Source: BOG-908 sp964242595 (GTDB lineage Bacteria; Pseudomonadota; Alphaproteobacteria; Acetobacterales; Acetobacteraceae). From it: a DNA stretch of 51,319 nucleotides. Shown here in pieces: positions 25,620 through 37,012 of this stretch (within the stretch, counting starts at the first letter, position 1; each line of letters starts with the position of its first letter). Below the pieces are notes generated by a model. That model was not told where the DNA came from. It saw only the letters and a program-made list of their open reading frames with translations, and did not search any database. Made by a program: the position numbers and the translations under genes. Where the stretch lies: the NCBI GenBank assembly GCA_964242595.1, contig CAXTBC010000023.1, positions 1 to 51,319 of the forward strand. The letters run 5' to 3'.

Positions 25620-26576
25620 ATGAGGCAATTCCTGGACTTCGAGAAACCGATCGCCGAGCTGGAAAGCAAGATCGAAGAGCTGCGGCGGATGAGCGAGCCG
25701 GAGGGCATGAACATCGCCGACGAGGTGGCCCGCCTGACCGACAAGGCGGACCGCCAGCTGCGCGCGACCTACGCCAAGCTGACGCCGTGGCAGAAGACCC
25801 AGGTGGCGCGCCACGAGGACCGGCCCCGCGCGCTGACCTACATCGCCCGGCTGATCACCGACTTCGTGCCGCTGGCAGGCGACCGCGCGTTCGCCGAGGA
25901 CGCCGCCATCGTGGGCGGGCTGGGCCGCTTCGGTGGCCGCCCGGTGATGGTGCTGGGCACCGAGAAGGGCACCGAGACGGACTCCCGGGTGAAACACAAT
26001 TTCGGCTCGGCCAAGCCGGAGGGCTACCGCAAGGCGCGCCGGCTGATCGAGATGGCCGGCCGGTTCGCACTCCCGCTGCTGACCTTCGTCGACACCTCCG
26101 GCGCCTTCCCGGGCATCGATGCCGAGGCGCGCGGTCAGGCCGAGGCGATCGCCCGCTCAACGCTCGCCTGCCTCGACGCGCCGGTGCCGATCGTGGCCAC
26201 CATCATCGGCGAAGGCGGCTCGGGTGGCGCGATCGCGCTGGCCACCGGCGACCGCGTGCTGATGCTGGAGCACGCCGTCTACTCGGTGATCTCGCCGGAA
26301 GGCTGCGCCAGCATCTTGTGGCGCGATGCGGCCCAGGCGGCCACCGCGGCCGAGGCGTTGAAGCTGACCGCGGCCGACCTCAAGACGCTGAAGCTGATCG
26401 ACACCGTGGTTGCCGAGCCGATGGGCGGCGCGCACCGCGCTCCGGATGCGGCCGTAGCCGCCGTGGGCGAGGCGATCGCCGAGGCGCTGGCGCCGCTGCT
26501 GGAGCTGGAGCCTGCGGCGTTACGGGCGCAGCGGCGGGAAAAGTTTCTGGCCATGGGGCGGGAAGGGCTGGTCTGA
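25620..26576 (+). CDS. accA: Acetyl-CoA carboxylase carboxyltransferase subunit alpha
   Basis: With AccD it transfers the carboxyl group from biotin-AccB to acetyl-CoA, the first step of fatty acid synthesis. The 318-residue protein opens MRQFLDFEKPIAELESKIEE, then HEDRPRALTYI near 68, FGSAKPEGYRKARRLIEMA near 133, FVDTSGAFPGIDAEARGQAE near 160, and GEGGSGGAIALATGDRVLML near 200. All AccA landmarks are present in order. It stands apart from accBC (44.7-46.6 kb), as is common. Confidence 0.97.
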   Translation: MRQFLDFEKPIAELESKIEELRRMSEPEGMNIADEVARLTDKADRQLRATYAKLTPWQKTQVARHEDRPRALTYIARLITDFVPLAGDRAFAEDAAIVGGLGRFGGRPVMVLGTEKGTETDSRVKHNFGSAKPEGYRKARRLIEMAGRFALPLLTFVDTSGAFPGIDAEARGQAEAIARSTLACLDAPVPIVATIIGEGGSGGAIALATGDRVLMLEHAVYSVISPEGCASILWRDAAQAATAAEALKLTAADLKTLKLIDTVVAEPMGGAHRAPDAAVAAVGEAIAEALAPLLELEPAALRAQRREKFLAMGREGLV

Positions 26577-26588
26577 CGCTGATCGTTG

Positions 26589-26645
26589 CTAGGAAGACAA
26601 GGCCTTCTTTTTTGAAGAAAAGAAGCAAAAAACTTTTGTTCCGGC
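26589..26645. repeat. Repeat family A, half copy
   Basis: AAGGCCTTCTTTTTTG and then AAAGAAGCAAAAAACTTTTG follow the accA stop by about 12 bp. Only one arm and part of the GC centre (CAGTGTCGG) are seen. Confidence 0.7.
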
Positions 26646-26831
26646 GCAGTGTCGGCGGCCTCGATCTGTCCTGCGCACTCCGGCTGTTTTCCATGCCGTT
26701 CTTCAGGAAATTCTGCTGCTCCAAATCTGTCAGCCTCCACCCGGGCTGTTGTGGAGCCCTGTTTTCAGAAACGCTGGGTTCGAGGTGCAACCTCCGGCCC
26801 TGGCGGAGCAGCGCACCGCCAGGGCAGGCCC

Positions 26832-27257
26832 CTAGTTGCCTTGCGACGGCTGCTGGGCTTGCTGCTGCTGATGCCGGGCCTGGCGGAATGCCGCGATGTC
26901 CTGCAGCGTAACGTAACCCTTGCGATCCACGTCGATCTGGTTGAACCGGGCGACCACCATGTGCATCCCTGCGGCCTGAGCCTGCTCGCGCGTAAGCCTG
27001 CCGTCCCGGCTGGTATTCGCGGCCTCGAAGCGCTGCCGCAGGTTCATGTGCCGACCCGGGGCGGGCTGGAACGGCTGGGCCTGCTGGTCGGGCGCAGCCT
27101 GCTGTCCGTCAGGCGCCTGCTGCTGCTCGGCGGGCGCCTGCTGTTCGGCGGGTGGTTGGGGCCCGGGCTGGGCGCCGGGCGGGAACTGCGGGCCAGGCTG
27201 GGCGGCGGCGGAGCCGGCCATCAGCAGGATGGCGGCCAGGGTTATGGTGACGCGCAT
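26832..27257 (-). CDS. Secreted Pro/Gln-rich EF-hand protein
   Basis: The 141-residue protein starts MRVTITLAAILLMAGSAAAQ, a signal peptide. A Pro/Gln/Ala-rich low-complexity linker spans residues 20-65. Two EF-hand-like loops follow: NTSRDGRLTREQ and DVDRKGYVTLQD. Each has most calcium-ligand positions, but the twelfth residue is Gln or Asp rather than Glu, so affinity may be low. The C-terminus is Gln-rich again. GGAGGA precedes the start. It is probably a periplasmic calcium sensor or buffer (inference). Confidence 0.8.
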   Translation of the reverse strand: MRVTITLAAILLMAGSAAAQPGPQFPPGAQPGPQPPAEQQAPAEQQQAPDGQQAAPDQQAQPFQPAPGRHMNLRQRFEAANTSRDGRLTREQAQAAGMHMVVARFNQIDVDRKGYVTLQDIAAFRQARHQQQQAQQPSQGN

Positions 27258-27374
27258 GATCGGTCCTCCATGGGCAGGTCCAGGATATGGTGGGCCGGTG
27301 CGCCGAACCGAGCATCCCTTACCCTTCGTTTCACGTCGTCCCGTCGCAACGTCCGACAACGCGGCCCGTGCGGG

Positions 27375-27833
27375 CTAGCGCGGCACCGGGACGGCGGGGT
27401 GGGGTGGGCCGTACACGTCTCCGGCGCGCTTGAGAAAGGCGCCCACCATGCGGCGCACCGCCTCGTTGAACACCACGCCGATGGCTTTCTGCAGCAGCCG
27501 GCTGCGGAACTCGAAATCCACCCAGAAATCCACCTGCACGCCGTCCGGGTGCGGGATGAACACCCACTGGTTGTTAAGGTAACGGAACGGCCCGTTCTCG
27601 TAGCTGACCCGAATGCGGCCGGGGCGTTCCAGCGTGACCTTGCTGGTAAAGCTCTCGCGGAACGGTCCGAAGCCGATGATGAGGTCCGCGTGCAGCTCGT
27701 TCCCAGTGTGGCTTTTCACCTTGGCACCCACGCACCAGGGCAGGAATTGCGGGTATTTGTCCACGTCGGCCACCAGGTCGAACAACTGTTCGGGCTGGTA
27801 GCCCACGAGCTTGCGGTCGGCGTAGGTGGGCAT
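27375..27833 (-). CDS. COQ10/RatA-type START-domain protein
   Basis: The 152-residue protein has the family opening MPTYADRKLVGYQPEQLFDL, then VADVDKYPQFLPWC, GFGPFRESFTSKVTLERP, YLNNQWVFIPHPDGVQVDFW and FEFRSRLLQKAIGVVFNEAV, which together match the polyketide-cyclase/COQ10 family. In alphaproteobacteria this protein is thought to bind ubiquinone (COQ10-like); E. coli RatA was described as a ribosome-associated toxin. It starts three bases after the lipA stop, the usual lipA partnership. Confidence 0.92.
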   Translation of the reverse strand: MPTYADRKLVGYQPEQLFDLVADVDKYPQFLPWCVGAKVKSHTGNELHADLIIGFGPFRESFTSKVTLERPGRIRVSYENGPFRYLNNQWVFIPHPDGVQVDFWVDFEFRSRLLQKAIGVVFNEAVRRMVGAFLKRAGDVYGPPHPAVPVPR

Positions 27834-27836
27834 GGA

Positions 27837-28799
27837 TCAGGCGGCTTTCAGGGCGCGGGCGTGGCGCAGCGCCGCGAAGTCGGCGTCCGCGTGGTAGGAG
27901 CTGCGGGTAAGCGGCGTGCTGGCCACCATGAGGAAGCCTTTCGCCCGCGCGGTGGCCGCGTACTCGGCAAACTCCGCCGGCGGCACGAAGCGCGCTACGG
28001 CCGCGTGCTTGACCGTGGGCTGCAAGTACTGGCCCAGCGTGAGGAAGTCCACCTCGGCCACGCGCAAATCGTCCATCACCTGGCCGAGTTCGGCGCGCTC
28101 CTCGCCCAGCCCCACCATCATGCCGGACTTGGTGAAGATGCGGCCGTCCATCAGCTTGGCGTCGTGCAGCAGCCGCAGGGACTGGAAGTAGCGCGCACCG
28201 GGCCTGATGGTGGGGTATAGACGCGGCACGGTCTCCAGATTGTGGTTGAACACGTCCGGCCGGGCGCGCACCACCACCTCCAGCGCGCCGGGCTTGCGTA
28301 GGAAATCCGGCGTCAGCACCTCGATGGTGGTCTGCGGCGCCGCTTCGCGCAGGGCGGTGATGACGGCGGCGAAGTGAGCCGCACCGCCATCGGCCAGGTC
28401 ATCGCGGTCCACCGAGGTGATCACCACGTGGCGCAGGCCCAGCCTGGCCACGGCTTCGGCCACCCGGTCCGGCTCGGTGGCGTCCAGTGCTGTGGGCAGG
28501 CCGGTGCGCACGTTGCAGAAGCTGCAGGCGCGCGTGCAGGTGTCGCCCATGATCATCATGGTGGCGTGGCGCTGGGACCAGCACTCACCGATGTTGGGGC
28601 AGGCGGCCTCCTCGCACACCGTCACCAGCCCGGCGCCGCGCATCAGCGCGCGCGTCTCGTGATAGACGGGGTGGCTGGGCGCGCGCACCCTGATCCAGTC
28701 CGGCTTGCGCTGGATGGGGTTGTCCGGACGGTGCGCCTTTTCCGGGTGGCGCAGTGCGCGCGTGCCGCCTGCGTGGTCGATCTCGATGCGGGTGGACAT
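27837..28799 (-). CDS. lipA: Lipoyl synthase
   Basis: This radical-SAM enzyme inserts two sulfurs into octanoyl-lysine of 2-oxoacid dehydrogenases and the glycine cleavage H protein. The 320-residue protein shows the auxiliary cluster CEEAACPNIGEC (C-x4-C-x5-C), the radical SAM motif CTRACSFC, GDTCTRACSFCNV, VDRDDLADGGAAHFA and the late RSSYHAD. I start at MSTRIEIDHAGGTR. It is divergent from carA and coupled to the COQ10-like gene. Confidence 0.97.
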   Translation of the reverse strand: MSTRIEIDHAGGTRALRHPEKAHRPDNPIQRKPDWIRVRAPSHPVYHETRALMRGAGLVTVCEEAACPNIGECWSQRHATMMIMGDTCTRACSFCNVRTGLPTALDATEPDRVAEAVARLGLRHVVITSVDRDDLADGGAAHFAAVITALREAAPQTTIEVLTPDFLRKPGALEVVVRARPDVFNHNLETVPRLYPTIRPGARYFQSLRLLHDAKLMDGRIFTKSGMMVGLGEERAELGQVMDDLRVAEVDFLTLGQYLQPTVKHAAVARFVPPAEFAEYAATARAKGFLMVASTPLTRSSYHADADFAALRHARALKAA

Positions 28800-28918
28800 G
28801 CTGCCTGTGGGACGCCCCTGGCCGGCGCTGGCCTGCCCGGCGCCATCGGCACAAGTGGCGGGGGGCTGCTTGGCCGTCAACCCGCGCACAAGACAGCGGC
28901 CATGAGCTGGCCTAAACA

Positions 28919-28972
28919 TATGGGGGCCTGGGGCCTCGAGGCCCAGCGGGATTTAGGGCAGAGCCTCATGCT
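28919..28972. repeat. Repeat family B copy
   Basis: GGGGGCCTGGGGCCTCGAGG and then CCCAGCGGGATTTAGGGCAG end in GAGCCTCATGCT. It lies in the lipA-carA divergent intergenic region, about 60 bp upstream of the carA start. It is one arm of the GC-rich element. Confidence 0.75.
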
Positions 28973-28994
28973 AGCGCTCCGTCATGGTGAATTC

Positions 28995-29023
28995 TTGCTG
29001 TGGGAAGTTTTTTCCCATAGGCT
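28995..29023 (+). promoter_or_regulatory. Putative carA promoter with a palindrome filling its spacer
   Basis: TTGCTG (28995-29000) and TAGGCT (29018-29023) are a weak -35/-10 pair separated by exactly 17 bp. The whole 17-bp spacer is TGGGAAGTTTTTTCCCA, an inverted repeat of TGGGAA around GTTTT. This is a classic operator position for a repressor. The pairing of promoter and operator is an inference. Confidence 0.45.
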
Positions 29024-29030
29024 CCGATCC

Positions 29031-30395
29031 ATGGCGCTGCATATCGACGAGATCATCGAGCGGCTTGGCGGGGCCGACGCCGCAGCGCGGCTGACCGGCG
29101 TAGGGCTGGAGGCCGTGCGCAAGTGGCGCCAGGCACGCCTCGTGCCCTCTAAGCACTGGAGTGCGGTCATGGCGGCCGCCGGCCTGTGCGTCAGCGACCT
29201 GCAGGCCAGCGTTCCGGCAGGGGCAGGGGCTGTGCCGTCCGGCGCCACCGCGGTGCTGGTGCTGGCCGACGGCCAGGTGTTCTGGGGCCGCGGCTTCGGC
29301 GCCCACACCGTCGCAGGCGCGCTGCCAGTGGGCGAGATCTGCTTCAACACAGGCATGACCGGCTACCAGGAGACGCTCACCGACCCGTCCTATGCCGGGC
29401 AGATTATTACCTTCACCTTCCCGCATGTCGGCAACACCGGCGTGAACGGCGAGGACCTGGAGGCGGCTGGCATCGCCGCGCGCGGGCTGGTGGTGTGCCA
29501 GGACGTGACCACACCGTCCAACTGGCGCGCCACGCAGGGCCTGGATTCTTGGCTGCGCGCCCAGGGCGTGGCCGGCGTGGCCGGCGTGGACACCCGCGCG
29601 CTGACGCTGCGCATCCGGGACGGCAGCCCGCCCCACGGCGTGATCAGCCACCCGGCCGACGCCAGGTTCGACCTGGCGGCGCTGCAGGCCGAGGCGGCCG
29701 CCTGGCCGGGCCTGGACGGCATGGACCTCGCGCGCGAGGTGAGCTGCACCCAGACCTACGCGTGGGAGCAGGGCGTGTGGGCCTGGCCGGACGGCTTCGG
29801 TGCGCCCGGCCCCGGGCGCCACCACGTTGTGGCCGTGGATTACGGTGCCAAGCGCAACATCTTCCGCGCGCTGGCCGCTTCCGGTTGCCGGGTGACGGTG
29901 GTGCCGGCCGCCAGCACGGCGGAGGACATCCTGCGCCACAAGCCGGACGGCGTGTTCCTCTCCAACGGCCCCGGCGACCCGGCGGCCACCGGCGCCTACG
30001 CCGTGCCGGCGATCCGCGCCGTGCTAGACGCCCAGGTGCCGGTGTTCGGCATCTGCCTGGGCCACCAGCTTCTGGCGCTGGCCCTGGGCGGCCGCACCTA
30101 CAAGCTGGAGCGCGGCCACCGCGGCGCCAACCAGCCGGTGCGCGACCTGGCGACCGGCCGTGTGGAGATCACCTCGCAGAACCACGGCTTCGCGGTGGAC
30201 GACGCCAGCCTGCCGGAAGGCGTGGTGGTGACACATGTGAGCCTGTTCGACGGCAGCAACGAGGGCATCGCTTGTTCGGCGCAGCGGGCGTTCTCGGTGC
30301 AGTACCATCCAGAGGCGAGCCCTGGGCCGAGTGACAGCGCGCATTTGTTCGGACGGTTTGTGGGGATGATGGCGGGCGGGGAAGAGGTGCAATGA
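29031..30395 (+). CDS. carA: Carbamoyl-phosphate synthase small subunit with N-terminal HTH-like extension
   Basis: This is the glutaminase subunit that supplies ammonia to CarB for arginine and pyrimidine synthesis. The 454-residue protein is about 60 residues longer than the usual CarA. Residues 1-55 (ALHIDEIIERLGGADAAARL and VRKWRQARLVPSKHWSAVMA, ending GLCVSDLQA) look like a helix-turn-helix domain of the kind named carph-isopro in NCBI annotation (from memory). The CPSase small-chain domain follows, with GEICFNTGMTGYQETLTDPS and YAGQIITFTFPHVGNTGVN. The glutaminase domain has GICLGHQ with catalytic C342 and YHPEASPGP. The stop overlaps the next ATG (ATGA). Confidence 0.95.
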   Translation: MALHIDEIIERLGGADAAARLTGVGLEAVRKWRQARLVPSKHWSAVMAAAGLCVSDLQASVPAGAGAVPSGATAVLVLADGQVFWGRGFGAHTVAGALPVGEICFNTGMTGYQETLTDPSYAGQIITFTFPHVGNTGVNGEDLEAAGIAARGLVVCQDVTTPSNWRATQGLDSWLRAQGVAGVAGVDTRALTLRIRDGSPPHGVISHPADARFDLAALQAEAAAWPGLDGMDLAREVSCTQTYAWEQGVWAWPDGFGAPGPGRHHVVAVDYGAKRNIFRALAASGCRVTVVPAASTAEDILRHKPDGVFLSNGPGDPAATGAYAVPAIRAVLDAQVPVFGICLGHQLLALALGGRTYKLERGHRGANQPVRDLATGRVEITSQNHGFAVDDASLPEGVVVTHVSLFDGSNEGIACSAQRAFSVQYHPEASPGPSDSAHLFGRFVGMMAGGEEVQ

Positions 30396-30616
30396 GCGAC
30401 AATCTTGTGCTTGAGCACCTGCGTGCCATCCGGGCTGACCTCACGGAAATCAAGCTCGACATCCGCGAGATGAAATACCGGCTGACGACCTTGGAAATTG
30501 CGGTTGCCAGCATGGCCGTGACCGAGGCGTGCCATTACGCAAGCCTTTCATCCAGGATGGATCGACTTGAGGTAAGGATCGAGCGTGTCGAGCGCCGGCT
30601 TGAGATCGTCTCTTGA
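30392..30616 (+). CDS. Coiled-coil microprotein inserted between carA and carB
   Basis: The 74-residue protein (MSDNLVLEHLRAIRADLTEI then KLDIREMKYRLTTLEIAVAS, ending RMDRLEVRIERVERRLEIVS) has heptad-spaced Leu/Ile/Met residues in two stretches, which predicts a coiled coil. Its ATG overlaps the carA stop, and its TGA overlaps the TTG start of the next gene. The codon use is less GC-rich than carA and carB. I recognise no family. It probably acts with the following nuclease-like protein (inference). Confidence 0.75.
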   Translation: MSDNLVLEHLRAIRADLTEIKLDIREMKYRLTTLEIAVASMAVTEACHYASLSSRMDRLEVRIERVERRLEIVS

Positions 30617-31482
30617 ATTACGTCAAACTCGAGAAGCTGTCTCTGCGACTGCATCCGGAGCTCAATGAACGTTGGGTGCAGGATCGGATTGCCCACGATC
30701 CGTCGATACTTGGCTTGGGTGATCTTGTTTTGCGGGACCAGGAGCGCAGGCATGCCGGTGCGGGGCGACTTGACCTACTGCTTCAAGACCGGGACACAAA
30801 GAGACGCTTCGAGGTCGAGCTTCAGCTTGGCAAGATGGACGAGTCACACATTATTCGAGCCATCGAGTACTGGGACATAGAACGCAAGAGATATCCGCAA
30901 TACGAGCATTGCGCGGTCCTTGTTGCCGAAGACATCACCAGCCGCTTTCTGAACGTCGTCGGCCTGTTCAACGGGACCATACCGATCATCGCCCTTCAGA
31001 TGCAGGCGTTGCAAGTCGAAGACCGGGTTACCCTGATCTTCACCAAGGTCATGGACGAACTCACGCGTGGCGCCATCGATGAAGACGAAGACGCAGAGTC
31101 GGTTCCCACGAACAGAAGCTACTGGGAACAGCGGGGCAGCGTGGCGACATTGCAGATGGCCGACGAGATCCTGACGATCGCAAAGACCTGCGACCGCAGC
31201 TTGGAATTGAAATACAACAAGATATACATCGGCCTCAAACGCGAGGGGCTTCCGTTCAATTTTCTTTCACTGCGACCAAAGAAAGGCAGCCTCGTCTTCG
31301 AGGTCAAGCTGCCGAAGAGTGAGGAGATCAACGCTCGTATCGAGACGGCCGGCTTAGAAACACTTGTCTATAGCGACCGATATGGCCTGTATCGCTTTTC
31401 ACTTCGGCAGATCGACATGACCGACAAGCGTCCCGTCATCAAAGAGCTCGTCGAAGCGGCCTACCGCTACCAGATCGCCTGA
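30613..31482 (+). CDS. PD-(D/E)XK nuclease-like protein (NucS/DUF5655-like) within the carAB operon
   Basis: The 289-residue protein has HPELNERWVQDRIAHDPSIL at the start and GRLDLLLQDRD with D54, then FEVELQLGK with E69-x-Q71. This arrangement resembles the NucS-type D ... E-x-K nuclease core, with Gln in place of Lys. A C-terminal region (KGSLVFEVKLPKSEEI ... VYSDRYGLYRFSL) resembles DUF5655-type domains (from memory). The start is a TTG (30613) overlapping the previous stop. Sample lines here are 43-50% G+C against about 70% in carB. The role is unknown; a defence, toxin or DNA-repair function is possible but unproved. Confidence 0.78.
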   Translation: MNYVKLEKLSLRLHPELNERWVQDRIAHDPSILGLGDLVLRDQERRHAGAGRLDLLLQDRDTKRRFEVELQLGKMDESHIIRAIEYWDIERKRYPQYEHCAVLVAEDITSRFLNVVGLFNGTIPIIALQMQALQVEDRVTLIFTKVMDELTRGAIDEDEDAESVPTNRSYWEQRGSVATLQMADEILTIAKTCDRSLELKYNKIYIGLKREGLPFNFLSLRPKKGSLVFEVKLPKSEEINARIETAGLETLVYSDRYGLYRFSLRQIDMTDKRPVIKELVEAAYRYQIA

Positions 31483-31483
31483 C

Positions 31484-34717
<3,234 letters not shown>

Positions 34718-34754
34718 GAAGGAATGCTCCGGAGGGCGCTTTTTGGAAAAGGCC

Positions 34755-34890
34755 TAAGCAAGGCAAGCAGTTCTTTTTTGAAAAAAAGAACCAAAAAACT
34801 TTTACTGACGTGGCACGCGCTGCCGGATAGAACCGCGACAGCCGGATAAAAGCTTTTTGCTTCTTTTCTCGAAAAGAAGGTTTTTCCATA
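34755..34890. repeat. Repeat family A, full copy
   Basis: The left arm has AAGCAAGGCAAGCAGTTC and then AAAGAACCAAAAAACTTTT. The centre holds GGATAGAACCGCGACAGCC. The right arm has AAAAGCTTTTTGCTTC and then TTTTCTCGAAAAGAAGG. It lies directly downstream of carB and could terminate its transcript. Confidence 0.85.
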
Positions 34891-34939
34891 CTTCGTCGTC
34901 AGGTCGGCTCGTGGCGCTCGATGCCCAGGCTCTCGCAAC

Positions 34940-35080
34940 CACGAAGCAAAGCAGTGCATTCACGAAAAGAACTTGAAAGCCTCTATCCCGCTATCGCGGT
35001 CCTCTCCGGCAGCGCGCCCCAAAGGAGCAAAAGTTTTTTGGTTCTTTTCCAAAAAAGAACCGCTTGCCTTCCCTTGCCCC
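34940..35080. repeat. Repeat family A, full copy with a degraded left arm
   Basis: The left arm (CACGAAGCAAAGCAGTGC, then CACGAAAAGAACTTG) has lost much of its hairpin. The right arm is intact, with GCAAAAGTTTTTTGGTTC and then TTTTCCAAAAAAGAACC. It is the second copy in tandem with the one before it. Confidence 0.75.
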
Positions 35081-35257
35081 TCCCCCGACCCAGCACCGCA
35101 ACCTCCCGGGCTTGCAACGCCGGGCGTTCCCCGTAAGGTAACTGCCGCTCTCGCCACGGACGGCCCCGGCCCAGGCCCGCCGCAGTGCTGGCGTCCGTCC
35201 ACCCCCAGACCCGGCGCGCAACGCGGCGGCCCTGTCTAGCTTCGAGGATCCGGCCCT

Positions 35258-35731
35258 TTGCAGAAATTTCCGATGACCGCCCAAGGCCTCCAGAACCTGG
35301 AGGACGAGCTGCGGAACCTCAAGAGCGTCGAGCGGCCGGCCATCATCCTGGCCATCGCCGAGGCGCGCAGCCATGGCGACTTGTCGGAGAACGCCGAGTA
35401 CCACGCCGCACGCGAGCGGCAGAGCTTCATCGAGGGCCGCATCCAGGAGCTCGAGGAGGTGGTCGGCGCCGCCGAGGTGATCGATCCCTCGTCGCTGAAG
35501 GGCGACAGCATCAAGTTCGGCGCGCATGTCAGCCTGCTCGACGAGGAGACAGAGAAGGAGGCGACCTATCAGATCGTGGGCGTCTACGAGGCCGACATCA
35601 AGGCGAAGCGGCTGTCGATCTCCTCGCCGCTGGCCAAGAGCCTGATCGGCAAGAAGAAGGGCGACACCATCAGCGTGCCGGCGCCCGGCGGCGACCGCAG
35701 CTACGAAATCCTTAGCTTCCAATACGTCTGA
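35258..35731 (+). CDS. greA: Transcription elongation factor GreA
   Basis: It rescues backtracked RNA polymerase by stimulating transcript cleavage. The 157-residue protein starts with a TTG (MQKFPMTAQGLQNLEDELRN), with GAGGA upstream; the E. coli protein opens the same way (MQAIPMT). It has the coiled-coil domain with GDLSENAEYHAARERQSFIE near 45 (the acidic tip D-E motif) and a C-terminal FKBP-like domain ending SPLAKSLIGKKKGDTISVP. The call is secure. Confidence 0.96.
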   Translation: MQKFPMTAQGLQNLEDELRNLKSVERPAIILAIAEARSHGDLSENAEYHAARERQSFIEGRIQELEEVVGAAEVIDPSSLKGDSIKFGAHVSLLDEETEKEATYQIVGVYEADIKAKRLSISSPLAKSLIGKKKGDTISVPAPGGDRSYEILSFQYV

Positions 35732-35737
35732 TCGCGC

Positions 35738-37012
35738 GTGGGCGCCCGGGGGAACGCCTCCGTTCTCCCGGCGGGGGAACCAGTCCAGGCAGCGAGGCCC
35801 GAAGGAGAGCCTCAGCGCCTGACGCTGGCGGACGTGCAGGCAGCCGCTGCCCGAATTAAGGGGCGCATCCTGCGTACGCCAACCGTGCCCGCCCCCGTCC
35901 TCTCGCGCGTTACCGGCGCGGACATCACGCTCAAGCTGGACAACCTGCAAGCGGTCGGCTCGTTCAAGGAACGCGGTGCCGCCAACCGGCTGGCGCTGCT
36001 TACCGCCGACGAGCGGGCCCGCGGCGTGGTCGCCATGTCGGCCGGCAACCACGCGCAAGGGGTGGCGCGCCACGCCACGCTGCACGGCGTGGCCAGCACC
36101 ATCGTTATGCCGCTGTTCACGCCGCTGGCCAAGGTGAGCGGCACCGTGGCCTGGGGCGCGCGCGTGGTGATGCACGGCGCCACGCTGGCCGAAGCGGCGG
36201 CCCACGCGGCCTACCTGGCCGAGCACGAGGGCATGCTGTTCATCAGCCCCTACGACGACTACGCCATCATGGCCGGCCAGGGCACGCTGGCGCTCGAGAT
36301 GCTCGAGGACGGTCCGGAGCTGGACGTGCTGCTGGTGCCGGTCGGCGGCGGCGGGCTGATTAGCGGCTGCGCGGTGGCGATGGCGGCGCTAAGCCCGCGC
36401 ACGGAGGTGGTCGGCGTGCAGGTCGCCCCGTACTCGGCGCTGGCCCAGCGCATGGGCGCGCCGGCGCACGCCATCGGCGGCGCCACCATCGCCGAGGGCA
36501 TCGCGGTGCGTGACGTGGGGTTCGAGACGCGCAAGGTGATCGCCCGCCACGTGAGCGACGTGATCGTGGCGCCCGAGGGCACGGTCGAGGACGCGATCTC
36601 GCTGCTGGCCGAAGGTGCGAAGGTGGTGGCGGAGGGCGCAGGTGCCGCCGCCCTGGCCGGGCTGCTGGCGCATCGCGGGCGCTTTGCCGGCAAGAGCGTC
36701 GGCCTGCCGGTGTGCGGCGGCAACATCGACGTCCGGATCATGGCCAACGTGCTGATGCGTGGCCTGCTGCGGGATGGACGGCTGCTGCGGCTGCGCATGG
36801 AGATCCCCGACCGGCCCGGCGTCCTGGCCGACATCGCAGCGAAAATCGGCGTGTGCGGCGGCAACATCATCGAGGTGTCGCACCAGCGGCTGTTCGCAAT
36901 ACCGAGCGTGCAATCCGCCTTGCTGGAGGTGATGGTAGAGGCGCGCGACCCGTCGCACGCCGCGACGATCGAGGCGGCGCTGGCGGAGAGCTACACGGTG
37001 ACGCGCATCTGA
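35738..37012 (+). CDS. ilvA: Threonine ammonia-lyase (biosynthetic/catabolic type) with ACT domain
   Basis: This PLP enzyme deaminates threonine to 2-oxobutyrate, the precursor of isoleucine. The 424-residue protein has LKLDNLQAVGSFKERGAANR with the PLP lysine in SFKERGA (about residue 76), VAMSAGNHAQGVARHATLHG, PVGGGGLISGCAVA and a C-terminal ACT-like domain (EIPDRPGVLADIAAKIGVCG, from about 345). One ACT-like domain instead of two marks the short form. The start is a GTG at 35738, six bases after the greA stop, so it may be co-transcribed with greA. Confidence 0.92.
   Translation: MGARGNASVLPAGEPVQAARPEGEPQRLTLADVQAAAARIKGRILRTPTVPAPVLSRVTGADITLKLDNLQAVGSFKERGAANRLALLTADERARGVVAMSAGNHAQGVARHATLHGVASTIVMPLFTPLAKVSGTVAWGARVVMHGATLAEAAAHAAYLAEHEGMLFISPYDDYAIMAGQGTLALEMLEDGPELDVLLVPVGGGGLISGCAVAMAALSPRTEVVGVQVAPYSALAQRMGAPAHAIGGATIAEGIAVRDVGFETRKVIARHVSDVIVAPEGTVEDAISLLAEGAKVVAEGAGAAALAGLLAHRGRFAGKSVGLPVCGGNIDVRIMANVLMRGLLRDGRLLRLRMEIPDRPGVLADIAAKIGVCGGNIIEVSHQRLFAIPSVQSALLEVMVEARDPSHAATIEAALAESYTVTRI

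Larger units (their letters stand above)
34718..35257. other. Gene-free stretch of 540 bp with two family-A copies
   Basis: Between carB and greA there is no recognisable gene. Two full repeat-A copies occupy most of the first 360 bp. The remainder, up to the greA start, is GC-rich with no visible promoter consensus. Confidence 0.6.
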
